Positions 24,338 through 32,340 of a stretch of 33,545 bases of DNA are shown in pieces. A model generated the notes under the pieces. That model was not told the origin of the DNA, did not search any database, and saw only the letters and a list, made by a program, of their open reading frames with translations. Made by a program: the position numbers and the translations under genes. The stretch comes from Candidatus Cybelea palsarum (GTDB taxonomy: Bacteria > Vulcanimicrobiota > Vulcanimicrobiia > Vulcanimicrobiales > Vulcanimicrobiaceae), in NCBI GenBank assembly GCA_003166915.1, contig PMUK01000176.1:128-33672 (forward strand), given 5' to 3'. The first letter of the stretch is position 1. Every line of letters begins with the position of its first letter.

Positions 24338-25848
24338 ACGGGCTCCTTTATGGCCAGTGGGTGGTGGTGTGTGGAACCTGTCGAGAGAAGCGACGGGATA
24401 ATGGCGAATGCAGCGATGCTGCAGAGCGTGAGCGCAATCACGCCGAGGCTGGGCACGCCGGCGCCTTGATCGGCGAGGCCCTGGGCGAGCATGATCGCGC
24501 CGATGGTCGAGATGACGCCCGAACTAACGAACGGCGCGATGCGCGTAAGGCGCGCGAAGGACGACCTTCGTTGCAGCCATGCGGCACCGTGAACGACGGC
24601 GAGGCCCAGACCAGTCAGAATCGTCGCTAAGCCAAGGCTGAAAACGACGATGAGAAATAATCCGTAACCGACTCGGTGCAGGTGCAGGGCGGCGAGCAGC
24701 ACGACGATTGCCGCCGGACACGGCGCAATGCCGCCGCTCATTGCTGCGATCACGGCGCTCGGGAAATGGAGTGGTGCGCCGCCCGGGATTGCGTGCGCGT
24801 GTTCGTGATCGTCGTGATCGTTGTGATCGTGGTCTTTGTGGTGATGGTGGTGATGCTCGTGCGCGTGTCTCGCGCGCCTGACGGCTGCCGACAGCGTACG
24901 CGCGCCGATGACGGCAACGGCCGCGCCGGAGAGCAGCGTGATCCACGTGAAGAGGCTCTCCGTGGCGAACCCGGCAGCAAAGAAGAGTAACGCTCCGAGC
25001 AAGAGCACGGCGATGGTATGCGCGAAGGTCAGTGCGGCCGCCAAAATCCCCGCTTGTTTGAACGTTGCTCGAGCCCCCACGAGCGTAAAGGCGAGCAACG
25101 CTTTGCCGTGGCCCGGTTCGAGGCCGTGGAGCGCTCCGAGGCCAAACGCGGCGAGGATCGTAAGAAAAATCAAGAGCGGCGTCTGCGTGCCGCGCGCGAA
25201 GAGATCGGACAGAGCGGACGACCGCACTATCGAACTCACTCCCCAGGAGGCCGCATCGTCACCAGTAACGCGCGCGTCCGCGACGCGTCCGTTGACGAGG
25301 TCGAACGTCGCGACGTCGTTGTGACGGGGTGAGCCGATCAAGGCGCTGGGATACGAGCGGAGTTCGTCCGTCGGCTCCGACAAGCCGGGCAACACGATGT
25401 CCTTCCAACCAATTCGTCGATCGGCGTAGACGAGGTCGCGGACGGTTATTGTTGACTTTAAAGGCGCCGAGACGATGAAGTCGCCGGTCCAATACAAGAT
25501 GGGAAGGCCCCCGGCACCCGGACGCGTGCGGGACGCTACACGCTCGAGGTGCATCGGAAGCGCGGCGCCGCCAGCCTCGATGGAAAGGCCGTTGCCCACG
25601 CGCAGCGCCTCTTCACCGTCCCAGTCGCGCTGCTGCTGCGGCGTCCACGAGCCCGTCGCATGCATGATTTGAAACGTCGGAATCTCCGCAATATCTAAAA
25701 CGTAGTGGATGCGCAGGTCTCCGCGCTGCGGACGAATCTCGGCGAGGTGATTGATCGTGAAGTTTCCGAGCGGATGCGCTGAGGCGCCGCCGGCGGCGGC
25801 AAGGAAAAAGAAAGCACTCCAAGCACCCAAAGCCGCTGACCGCGTCAT
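24334..25848 (-). CDS. NicO/RcnA-like nickel/cobalt transporter with exodomain and His-rich loop
   Basis: 504 residues. Signal peptide to about 24, then HPLGNFTINHLAEI at the start of an about 200-residue extracytoplasmic beta domain (to about 215), as in NicO proteins of other phyla. About six membrane helices follow. Signatures: GALHGLEPGHGKALL (239-252) and SGGIAPCPAAIVVLLAAL. A cytoplasmic or loop segment at 328-352 has His-rich runs (AHEHHHHHHKDHDHNDHDDH), typical of RcnA-like efflux or metal-sensing permeases. It could be an exporter or importer of Ni/Co; the sequence does not decide. First gene of the coupled five-gene operon. Confidence 0.92.
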   Translation of the reverse strand: MTRSAALGAWSAFFFLAAAGGASAHPLGNFTINHLAEIRPQRGDLRIHYVLDIAEIPTFQIMHATGSWTPQQQRDWDGEEALRVGNGLSIEAGGAALPMHLERVASRTRPGAGGLPILYWTGDFIVSAPLKSTITVRDLVYADRRIGWKDIVLPGLSEPTDELRSYPSALIGSPRHNDVATFDLVNGRVADARVTGDDAASWGVSSIVRSSALSDLFARGTQTPLLIFLTILAAFGLGALHGLEPGHGKALLAFTLVGARATFKQAGILAAALTFAHTIAVLLLGALLFFAAGFATESLFTWITLLSGAAVAVIGARTLSAAVRRARHAHEHHHHHHKDHDHNDHDDHEHAHAIPGGAPLHFPSAVIAAMSGGIAPCPAAIVVLLAALHLHRVGYGLFLIVVFSLGLATILTGLGLAVVHGAAWLQRRSSFARLTRIAPFVSSGVISTIGAIMLAQGLADQGAGVPSLGVIALTLCSIAAFAIIPSLLSTGSTHHHPLAIKEPV

Positions 25849-25988
25849 GTTAAAGGCATCGCCCCCCTTTGATGGCTTAGGAAACGCAGGCGAGACGCTT
25901 TTGGATTGCGGTCCCGCGGCAGCCGGCTCGGGTACTCCATCGCAAGGGTTTCTTAAAGCTCCGTAATGGGACTTTAAGAATCGCTTGC

Positions 25989-25994
25989 TAGCAT
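25989..25994 (+). promoter_or_regulatory. Putative -10 box for leaderless LuxR-type mRNA
   Basis: TAGCAT, then 6 bases (TGTCGC), then the ATG at 26001; same geometry as at 7850 and 14014. No Shine-Dalgarno. Confidence 0.45.
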
Positions 25995-26000
25995 TGTCGC

Positions 26001-27323
26001 ATGGATGTCGTCGGCGAAGAGCAAGCCGAGCAATTGATAGCGCGTTGCGGCCTTACTGAGGCGGCGGCGCGACTCGCCGCGGCTAGCTACGAAGGCGGCG
26101 ATGCCCAGGGCTCGCGCAGGCGCCTCTGCGCTGGAGTCTATGCGCTGATGGGCGACGACCGAAATCTCGCGGCAGTGGTCGCGCCGCAGTTGCTCGCGTC
26201 TCGCACGGCCGTCGCCGTGGCCTCGCACTTCGAATCGCTCGGAGGCCAACCCGCTTCGCACGACTATCTAACCGGCGCGGTCACGCTCTCGTGGGTAACG
26301 GATGCAGCAGGAACCTACGAGCTCTTCCGGAGCGCGCACGATCGCGCGATTGCCGAGAAACGCTTTCATTTCGCCGTAGGCGCGCGCGAACGGTTGGCGC
26401 ACCACGCCATCCTCTTCGGCGACGTCGAGATTGCGCGAAATGCGCTTGAAGACGCCGTGCGTCTCGCGTCGCTTCACCGTCTTTCGGAATGGTTTTTGCG
26501 CAGTGCGGCTGCGGCCGCGCGTTTGGCACTCGACGTCGGCGATTCCGACCGCGCCGCACAGTTAATTGAACGTGCGCAGATGCACGCGCGCACCCCCGAA
26601 GCGATTGCTTTATTGGCGCCCGTCGGCGCCGCGCTGGCGATCGCCGCCGGAGACGATGAGGCCGCGGCTGCATGGAGCTCCCCGGAGATCCTCGACACGG
26701 CGCTGGGCTCGCAGGACCTGGAAAGCGCGATCGCGGCGACCATTGCGCTGCTCTGCGCGCGCGCGTTGGTTCCCGGCTCCCCACTGGCGATTGCGCTGCG
26801 ACGGGCCTTGCTGCGGGCGAGCGGGACAACGTACGCCGTCGAGCTTTTCTCGCTGGCGGCGCGATACGGTGATATCGAAGAGGCCCGGCTTGGCGCGGAT
26901 ACGCTAAATGCTCTGGTCGCTCCCAATCGCAAGTACTGCAAAGCGCATGCGCTCCTTGCCCGGGCGCACCTGCTCTTTCGAGGCGGCGAGCGCGCGGCAT
27001 GGATCGACCATGCCGGCGACGCGGCACGAGCCTTTAATGCGATGGGGATGCGACGCTGGATGAATGAAGCGATGCTTCTGCTCGTCTGGCAAGAAAACGA
27101 AAGCTTTCCACGACGCCGTGGGCGTCCGATGGGTTCGGCCCTGACCGGACGCGAGCAGCAGGTCGCACATCTTATTCGGCGCGGGGCTCGTAATCGCGAG
27201 GTAGCCGCGGCGTTGCAAATCAGCGAGCATACCGTCGAACGGCACGTAAGTTCAATCCTGGGGCGCCTCGGCCTGCGTTCGCGGTGGCAAATTGCCGACC
27301 CGAAGAACGCTTCCGAACATTAA
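26001..27323 (+). CDS. LuxR-type regulator with TPR-like helical N-terminus
   Basis: 440 residues. The C-terminal 60 residues form a LuxR helix-turn-helix: LTGREQQVAHLIRRGARN, then EVAAALQISEHTVERHVSSIL. The preceding about 370 residues are Ala/Leu-rich helical repeats similar to the solenoid of MalT/LAL regulators, but no P-loop ATPase is present. It is divergent from the NicO operon (152 bp between starts) and may regulate it; no matching operator was found by eye. Confidence 0.88.
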   Translation: MDVVGEEQAEQLIARCGLTEAAARLAAASYEGGDAQGSRRRLCAGVYALMGDDRNLAAVVAPQLLASRTAVAVASHFESLGGQPASHDYLTGAVTLSWVTDAAGTYELFRSAHDRAIAEKRFHFAVGARERLAHHAILFGDVEIARNALEDAVRLASLHRLSEWFLRSAAAAARLALDVGDSDRAAQLIERAQMHARTPEAIALLAPVGAALAIAAGDDEAAAAWSSPEILDTALGSQDLESAIAATIALLCARALVPGSPLAIALRRALLRASGTTYAVELFSLAARYGDIEEARLGADTLNALVAPNRKYCKAHALLARAHLLFRGGERAAWIDHAGDAARAFNAMGMRRWMNEAMLLLVWQENESFPRRRGRPMGSALTGREQQVAHLIRRGARNREVAAALQISEHTVERHVSSILGRLGLRSRWQIADPKNASEH

Positions 27324-27388
27324 GCTTTGCTCAAGTTGCCTTAGCTATCCCGCGAGTTCCAGGATGCACGGCAGATGAGCATCCCTAG

Positions 27389-27682
27389 CATTCGAGTTGG
27401 AAGAGGCCGGCAAGTGACGCCGACTTCTCCGTTGCTGTTGGGAGTACAGTTTGTTCACCGGCTCCGCTGGGGCTTATTCCCAACGAGCACGTGAACACGG
27501 TGGTTGCCGCGCTGATCGCCGATCCGCCGCGCGAACTGATCTATACGCTCCAATCGACCGACGGAGAACTCGGCGTTTACGGCTTGCCCTTAGGCGGAGG
27601 CGCGAAACCGGTGCTTGCGCTCAAGTGTCTGGCCGGCGCGTCGAACTGCTCCGCGCACGAGCACCTCTTCCTCGCGCCGTAG
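27389..27682 (+). pseudogene. Possible gene remnant or small ORF in a 428-bp gap
   Basis: The space 27324-27751 has no convincing gene. One frame is open from 27389 to the stop at 27682. Its only plausible start is GTG at 27491, giving 63 residues (PRELIYTLQSTDGELGVYGL, then LGGGAKPVLALKC). The text faintly resembles blades of the propeller lipoproteins further right, and the frame is open upstream without a start, as expected for a decayed fragment. No ribosome site. No terminator is seen after the LuxR stop. Confidence 0.3.
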
Positions 27683-27751
27683 TCTCACTCGCCTCGAACT
27701 CGGACACGTTGGCGGAGGAATCCATCCCAACGAACCCGCAGAAGCGGCCGT

Positions 27752-28441
27752 ATGGTTCGAGTGATTGGCCTCGGCGCGCTGCTGGCGCTCTGCGCGTGCA
27801 GCGGGTCGTTCGGCGAGCGCGTTCACGAACAGTTCCATCGAGCCATCGACAGTGGTGCGACGCCGATCGTTCACGTCGACAATATCGCCGGAGCCGTTGC
27901 GATTGCGGCGTGGGGCAAACCGGTGGTGAATATCGTCGCAACCAAGTACGGCTACGACGCTTCCGAGTTACGCAGCGTCACGATCAACGTCAACCGCGAG
28001 GGTGACGGTATCTTCGTCGTTACGACGTACGCCGGCGGCAATCATAGCGGCGGCGTGCGTTACCGAATCTCGGTTCCGGCCGGCGCCTCCGTGCAGGTTG
28101 GCAACGTTGCCGGTTCGGTCTCCGTCGGCGGCGTTACCGGCGACGTCAGCGTCGAGACGCAGGCGGGAACCATTGACGCAACTCTCGGCCGGGTCGACGG
28201 AAATCGCTCGATCGACCTGCGCGCCACGACGGGGACGATCACGTTGCGAATTGCGCGCGAAAGCAGCGCGACCGTCAACGCGGAGAGTACGGTCGGCAGC
28301 TTTTCCAGCGACGCGCCCGAAATCGTGCAGAGCCGCGAGAACGTGGTCGGCGTGCGGGCAAGCGGCAACCTAGGATCGGGGACCGCGCGTATTCGATTGA
28401 ACACAACGACCGGAGCCATCGCACTTCGAACGACGGAGTAG
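27752..28441 (+). CDS. DUF4097-family lipoprotein
   Basis: 229 residues. Lipoprotein signal peptide ends ALCAC (Cys16). The rest is a beta-helix-like domain of short repeated strands such as VQVGNVAGSVSVGGVTGDVS, VETQAGTIDATL and IRLNTTTGAIALR, characteristic of DUF4097 (adhesin-like, related to LiaG). Function unknown; probably cell-envelope. It precedes the MBL gene by 45 bp on the same strand. Confidence 0.88.
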   Translation: MVRVIGLGALLALCACSGSFGERVHEQFHRAIDSGATPIVHVDNIAGAVAIAAWGKPVVNIVATKYGYDASELRSVTINVNREGDGIFVVTTYAGGNHSGGVRYRISVPAGASVQVGNVAGSVSVGGVTGDVSVETQAGTIDATLGRVDGNRSIDLRATTGTITLRIARESSATVNAESTVGSFSSDAPEIVQSRENVVGVRASGNLGSGTARIRLNTTTGAIALRTTE

Positions 28442-28486
28442 CGCGCCTCGGGGAGACCGCAAAGGCCTGCCGAAAGAGCCGCAGCT

Positions 28487-29899
28487 ATGGATTTCCGCAT
28501 CGTTAGTCACGCCTGTCTCGATGTGAAGGCTCGCGGCAAGCGACTGATCATCGATCCCTGGTTGAACGAACCGACCTACTGGTCGTCCTGGTGGCACGCG
28601 CCGCCTCCCGTCTTCGAGCCGGACCTCTTTGGCGCGGACTACGTCTATATAACGCACTGGCACTTCGACCATTTCGATCCGCGAACGCTCAAGAAGTTCG
28701 CGAAGACGACGACGGTCATCGTACCGCAATTCCCAATTTCGGGTTTACGCGAACAGCTTGCCGACATCGGATTCGAACGGATCGTCGAGCTTCCCCACGG
28801 CAAGACCGTCGAACTCGCCCCGGGCTTCTCGCTAACGAGTTATCAAATCAGCTTCCAGGACGACAGCGTAGCGGTCGTAGAGGCCGACGGTACGGTCTTG
28901 GTCGATCTCAACGATGCCAAGCCGCTGCCTTCGACCTGGCGAACGCTCCGCAGGAAGTATCCGAAGGTCGACTTCATTCTGCGCAGCCATTCCCCAGCAT
29001 GGTCGTATCCCACGCGCTACACGTTCGAAGACTCCGCCGATCGTTTGCCCGTCGACGCCCGGACGTACATGGAAGCGTTCGTCGCAGCCGCACAACAGAT
29101 GTGCCCGCGCTATGCAATCCCATTTGCGAGTGGAATTTGCCACTTGCACCGCGAGGTGCGCGACGAAAATCGGTTCTTGGTCTCGGGGCCGCAGATGAAG
29201 GAGTATTTCGAAGCCAATGCTTCGCGTGTTCCGTCGGCGTCGCTCGTGCTGATGCCGCCCGGCAGCCGCTGGTCGCCCGAATCGGGTTTCACCATCGCCG
29301 AAAATGGCATGGTCGCCGACATGGTTGGCTACGCCGAGCAGCGGGCCATCGAAGAGAACGAGCGTCTCGAAAAAGTCTACCGGTCGGAAGGCGAGAAGCA
29401 GATCGCCTTCGATGACTTTTCCAACTACTTTACAAAGTTCTTCAAGGCAACGCGGCTCCTACGGCCGCTCATGCGTAAGACGCGGTGGCTCTTCACGATC
29501 GAACAGCCGCAGCTCGAGTATTGGTGCGTCAACTTCGGCGACTCGACGATTACGCGCTCGACGCAGATGCCAGCCGTCTACGACAGCGCTATCACGGTTT
29601 CGCCGGCGGTTCTTTCGGCGTCATTGCGGAACACCGTCTTCACCAACGTCGACATCTCCAAGCGTTGGCGGGTGCATATCAAGCGCGGCAGCGCGATGCG
29701 GCATTTTATCGTTGCGAACCTCCTGCTACTCTTCGAGGCGGAGTATCTCTCTCCGAAAAAGTTGCTATCCCGGCGCTTCGTAACGGGGTACTTGCGGCGC
29801 TTCCCTGAGGTGCTGGATTACGTGCAGATGGCGTTTCGAACGGCCACTCAGGGCAAGGACTCACTGGTCAAGGCCGTAACCAGCATTGCCGAGGGCTAA
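28487..29899 (+). CDS. MBL-fold metallo-hydrolase, UlaG/CMP-Neu5Ac hydroxylase-like
   Basis: 470 residues. Residues 1 to about 210 form a metallo-beta-lactamase fold with the metal motif THWHFDHFD (His57, His59, Asp61, His62), VLVDLNDAKP (metal Asp) and FILRSHSPAW. The N-terminus FRIVSHACLDVKARGKRLIIDPWLN is typical of the UlaG-like/CMP-N-acetylneuraminate hydroxylase branch. The C-terminal about 200 residues are an additional domain of the kind seen in those longer proteins; no Rieske cysteines are present. Substrate unknown. Confidence 0.88.
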   Translation: MDFRIVSHACLDVKARGKRLIIDPWLNEPTYWSSWWHAPPPVFEPDLFGADYVYITHWHFDHFDPRTLKKFAKTTTVIVPQFPISGLREQLADIGFERIVELPHGKTVELAPGFSLTSYQISFQDDSVAVVEADGTVLVDLNDAKPLPSTWRTLRRKYPKVDFILRSHSPAWSYPTRYTFEDSADRLPVDARTYMEAFVAAAQQMCPRYAIPFASGICHLHREVRDENRFLVSGPQMKEYFEANASRVPSASLVLMPPGSRWSPESGFTIAENGMVADMVGYAEQRAIEENERLEKVYRSEGEKQIAFDDFSNYFTKFFKATRLLRPLMRKTRWLFTIEQPQLEYWCVNFGDSTITRSTQMPAVYDSAITVSPAVLSASLRNTVFTNVDISKRWRVHIKRGSAMRHFIVANLLLLFEAEYLSPKKLLSRRFVTGYLRRFPEVLDYVQMAFRTATQGKDSLVKAVTSIAEG

Positions 29900-29902
29900 A
29901 CA

Positions 29903-30198
29903 GCTTACGCAGTCTTAAACATGCCCCGCTAGGGGGGCCCCGCTTGCTCGGCAGACGTAAGCAAGCAAAGCGAAAAAAAGTCTCTCAAAAAAATAACCGG
30001 TGAGACTTTCCGGCAGGGGAGAGCTTCAGCAAAAGCCAAGGTCGTCAATGGGAGCCTCATATCAATGTAGTCCGTTCTGGCTTGCGGGAGCCTGTGTTTA
30101 TTGCTCGCTCTTCATGCCAAGCGGTCTGCCTACCACGGAGTCCCCAGTCACGCTTCCCGAGAGAGCTTGACGACCCCCCATTTACACTTTCATGAAAG
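29903..30198 (+). other. 319-bp intergenic region with alternative hairpins, unknown function
   Basis: Between the MBL stop (29899) and the first propeller start (30219). GCTTACG (29903-29909) can pair with CGTAAGC (29956-29962). GCTTGCT (29942-29948) can pair with AGCAAGC (29960-29966), which overlaps the former partner, so the two stems exclude each other. AAAGTCTC (29977-29984) pairs with GAGACTTT (30002-30009). GGGAGCCT occurs twice (30050 and 30087 areas). A 12-bp palindrome CTTTCATGAAAG lies at 30187-30198. A-rich runs separate the stems. Could be a structured leader RNA, a terminator plus promoter, or a small RNA; no known riboswitch class is recognised. Confidence 0.4.
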
Positions 30199-30218
30199 AA
30201 ACGGAGCAGATTTTTATA

Positions 30219-31238
30219 ATGAGCATCTCGAGTCTGTCCAAGTACGCCTTGGGCGCGGTCGCGGCGGCCGGCATTCTTGCCGGATGCAGCAACGGCGGCC
30301 AAACCGGCGGCATGGGCGCGTCGGGCGTCACCCCGGCAGCAGGTCACGGCTTGTCGACGAGCGTCGCGCATAACGGTATCCTGCACGCCATCTCCGGACC
30401 GTCCAGAGTTTCGCCCGATAAGAAGGCCAAGGGCGAGTTTGCCTACATCTCCGATTCCGGCACCAACACGATCTACGTCTACGACTACAGTTCCAAGACA
30501 GGCTCGTTCGGCTCGGAAGTCGGCAGCACGACCACCAGTCTTTCTGAACCGCAGGGTGCTTGCTCGCACAAGAAAGACGCTTGGGTCACCAACACCTCAG
30601 ATTCCAACGTCCTCGAATTTGTGAATGGTTCTACCACGTCTTCGGGTAGCCTGAGCATTTCGGGCGAATATCCGGTCGGATGCTCGGTTGACAAGAAGGG
30701 CGACATTGCGGTCTCCGACATCATCACCACCGCCGATGGCGCCGGCAACGTCGAGATCTTCAAGGGCGGAAAAGGCACGCCGACCTCGGTGACCTGCCCC
30801 AACCTGGAGAAATACTACTTCATCTCCTACGACACGAAGGGCAACATTTGGGTCGACGGCACTGCTACGCTTTCCTCAACCGGGATCGGATTGTGCGAAA
30901 TTCCCAAGGGCGCCACCAGTGGCACGGCCATCTCGTTGAGCGCCGTTCCGGGGTTCCCAGGCGGCGTGACGGTCGCTGGTAAGGATATCGACATCCTGGA
31001 CCAGGACGCGGCCACCATCGATCAGTACACCGTCAGCGGAACGACCGGCACCGAAGTCGGTACCGTCACGCTTAGCGGCGTCACGGATCCAGTCCAAGAT
31101 TGGCAAGCCGGGAAGTTCGTTCTGACCGCGAACGCCGCTAGCGCAAGTGCTACCTCGTTCGCGTACCCTGCCGGCGGTTCTGCCGTTAGCACGGTCAGCG
31201 GTCTAACCGAGCCGATTGGCGTCTCAGTCTCTAAGTAA
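30219..31238 (+). CDS. Vgb/NHL-like beta-propeller lipoprotein, copy 1
   Basis: 339 residues. The ATG at 30219 is chosen over 30192 because it opens a lipoprotein signal peptide (LGAVAAAGILAGC, Cys23). Propeller blades follow: EFAYISDSGTNTIYVYDY, LSEPQGACSHKKDAWVTNTS, EYPVGCSVDKKGDIAVSD and NVEIFKGGKGTPTSVTCPNL. Same family as the two following genes, but diverged in its second half. Function unknown; likely a surface-anchored binding or scaffold protein. GGAG lies 12 bases before the ATG, and a TATAAT overlaps the start codon but has no matching -35. Confidence 0.85.
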   Translation: MSISSLSKYALGAVAAAGILAGCSNGGQTGGMGASGVTPAAGHGLSTSVAHNGILHAISGPSRVSPDKKAKGEFAYISDSGTNTIYVYDYSSKTGSFGSEVGSTTTSLSEPQGACSHKKDAWVTNTSDSNVLEFVNGSTTSSGSLSISGEYPVGCSVDKKGDIAVSDIITTADGAGNVEIFKGGKGTPTSVTCPNLEKYYFISYDTKGNIWVDGTATLSSTGIGLCEIPKGATSGTAISLSAVPGFPGGVTVAGKDIDILDQDAATIDQYTVSGTTGTEVGTVTLSGVTDPVQDWQAGKFVLTANAASASATSFAYPAGGSAVSTVSGLTEPIGVSVSK

Positions 31239-31254
31239 GCTCCTCTCCTTCAGT

Positions 31255-31290
31255 TCCTAACGAAGGAACAAATCCTAACGAAGGAACAAA
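31255..31290. repeat. Perfect 2 x 18-bp tandem repeat before a terminator
   Basis: Two identical adjacent copies of TCCTAACGAAGGAACAAA (31255-31272, 31273-31290), between the copy-1 stop and the terminator. Each copy can form a small TCCT/AGGA hairpin. Confidence 0.9.
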
Positions 31291-31317
31291 ACGAGCCCGC
31301 TGCGGCGGGCTCGTTTT
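31288..31317 (+). terminator. Strong intrinsic terminator
   Basis: 13-bp stem AAAACGAGCCCGC / GCGGGCTCGTTTT with loop TGCG, ending in TTTTC. It follows the copy-1 propeller gene and would isolate it from the downstream paralogues. Confidence 0.93.
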
Positions 31318-31371
31318 CATTTTAGAAAGGGCGCCCAGGGGCAGCGCGGGCGGTGGCAAGAAGTGTAGGTA

Positions 31372-31461
31372 ATGGAGCTTTCACTCGTTTACCGTTGCTG
31401 CGGAACGGCTCTCCTCGCTGCGACAGTAAGCGCCTGAAGCGGCGTAACACCGCAACCGACC
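31372..31461 (+). pseudogene. Interrupted lipoprotein signal peptide of propeller copy 2
   Basis: In frame with the following ORF, ATG at 31372 reads MELSLVYRCCGTALLAATVSA, then TGA at 31435-31437, then SGVTPQPTV into the propeller. A Cys codon (TGC/TGT) in place of TGA would give a regular lipobox VSA-C. One base change can explain it. The ATG has only a weak ribosome site. The stretch 31318-31371 shows nothing recognisable. Confidence 0.6.
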
Positions 31462-32319
31462 GTGAGTAACTCCATCGCGCAAACAACGGCTTTTCGGGCT
31501 GCTGGCGGCTCGATGGGTCGCCTAATTTACGTCAGCGACAGCGGGACCAACACCGCATACTTTTACTCGTACCGGAGCGGCAAGCTCAAAGGCAGCTTCA
31601 GTGTCGGCCTCTCGGAACCGCAGGGTCTTTGCAGCGACCAGAAAGGTAACGTCTGGCTCGCGAATACGGCGGAATCAGACGTCGTCGAGTATGCCCACGG
31701 TGCGACCACACCGAAACAGACGCTCGCGACGACGGGTCAATACCCGGTCGGCTGCTCGGTCGACAAGAAGGGCGACGTTGCGGTTTCCGACATCATTTCC
31801 ACTAGCGATACCGGAGGTAATGTCGAGATCTTCAAGGGCGGAAAAGGCTCGCCGACCTCGGTGACCTGTCCCAACCTGGATCGCTACTACTTCCTTGGCT
31901 TCGACTCGAAGGGCAACATCTTCGTGGACGGCGAGGACTCGAGCTATGCGTTCGCATTCTGCGAAATTCCCAGCGGCGGCAACAGCGGCGAGGCGATCAT
32001 GCTCAACGCTCCTCCGGAGTTTCCCGGCGCGGTGCAGTGGGACGGCACGTACATAGTGATCGAGGATCAAGAAACGGGCGCCATCGATCGCTTTCGAATT
32101 CGCGGGACGACGGGCACCTTAAGGGGCACCGTTGTGCTCAATGGCGCCAGTTTTGGGTTCTTTCTACCGAGCCGAGATCGAGTGCTCTCATTCTTATCGG
32201 GGTCGCAGGGTATTGGGTTCTTCAAATATCCGGCGGGTGGCAACGCCATCAAGACGTTGCCGCTCGGCGGCCTCTCCGAGCCCGTCGGCTTTACGGTCAG
32301 CCCTACGTCGATACTTTAA
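31462..32319 (+). CDS. Vgb/NHL-like beta-propeller, copy 2 (signal peptide cut off)
   Basis: 285 residues if initiated at GTG 31462. The mature propeller is intact and close to copy 3: MGRLIYVSDSGTNTAYFY, LSEPQGLCSDQKGNVWLANT, QYPVGCSVDKKGDVAVSDI and GIGFFKYPAGGNA. No export signal remains downstream of the UGA, so the product would be cytoplasmic and unlipidated, or not made. GTG has no clear Shine-Dalgarno. No other defect is visible, so inactivation is recent, or the stop is bypassed or is an artefact. Confidence 0.7.
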   Translation: MSNSIAQTTAFRAAGGSMGRLIYVSDSGTNTAYFYSYRSGKLKGSFSVGLSEPQGLCSDQKGNVWLANTAESDVVEYAHGATTPKQTLATTGQYPVGCSVDKKGDVAVSDIISTSDTGGNVEIFKGGKGSPTSVTCPNLDRYYFLGFDSKGNIFVDGEDSSYAFAFCEIPSGGNSGEAIMLNAPPEFPGAVQWDGTYIVIEDQETGAIDRFRIRGTTGTLRGTVVLNGASFGFFLPSRDRVLSFLSGSQGIGFFKYPAGGNAIKTLPLGGLSEPVGFTVSPTSIL

Positions 32320-32340
32320 ATTCGTTACGAGGAGCGCGAC

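Noticed and set aside
25870-25960. tRNA-like stretch upstream of the NicO operon
   Set aside because: Some text recalls tRNA arms (CCCGAGCCGGCTG on the minus strand), but no acceptor stem, anticodon loop or TPsiC arm can be formed.
25849-26000. Cobalamin or NiCo riboswitch before the NicO operon
   Set aside because: No B12 box and no NiCo four-helix consensus on the minus strand; the leader shows no recognisable aptamer.
26281-27027. Long minus-strand ORF opposite the LuxR gene
   Set aside because: Arg/Ala/Pro-rich product without domains, antisense to a recognised regulator.
31435-31437. Selenocysteine at the lipobox position
   Set aside because: No selenocysteine insertion hairpin is visible after the UGA, and lipid attachment needs a Cys thiol; a nonsense change is far simpler.
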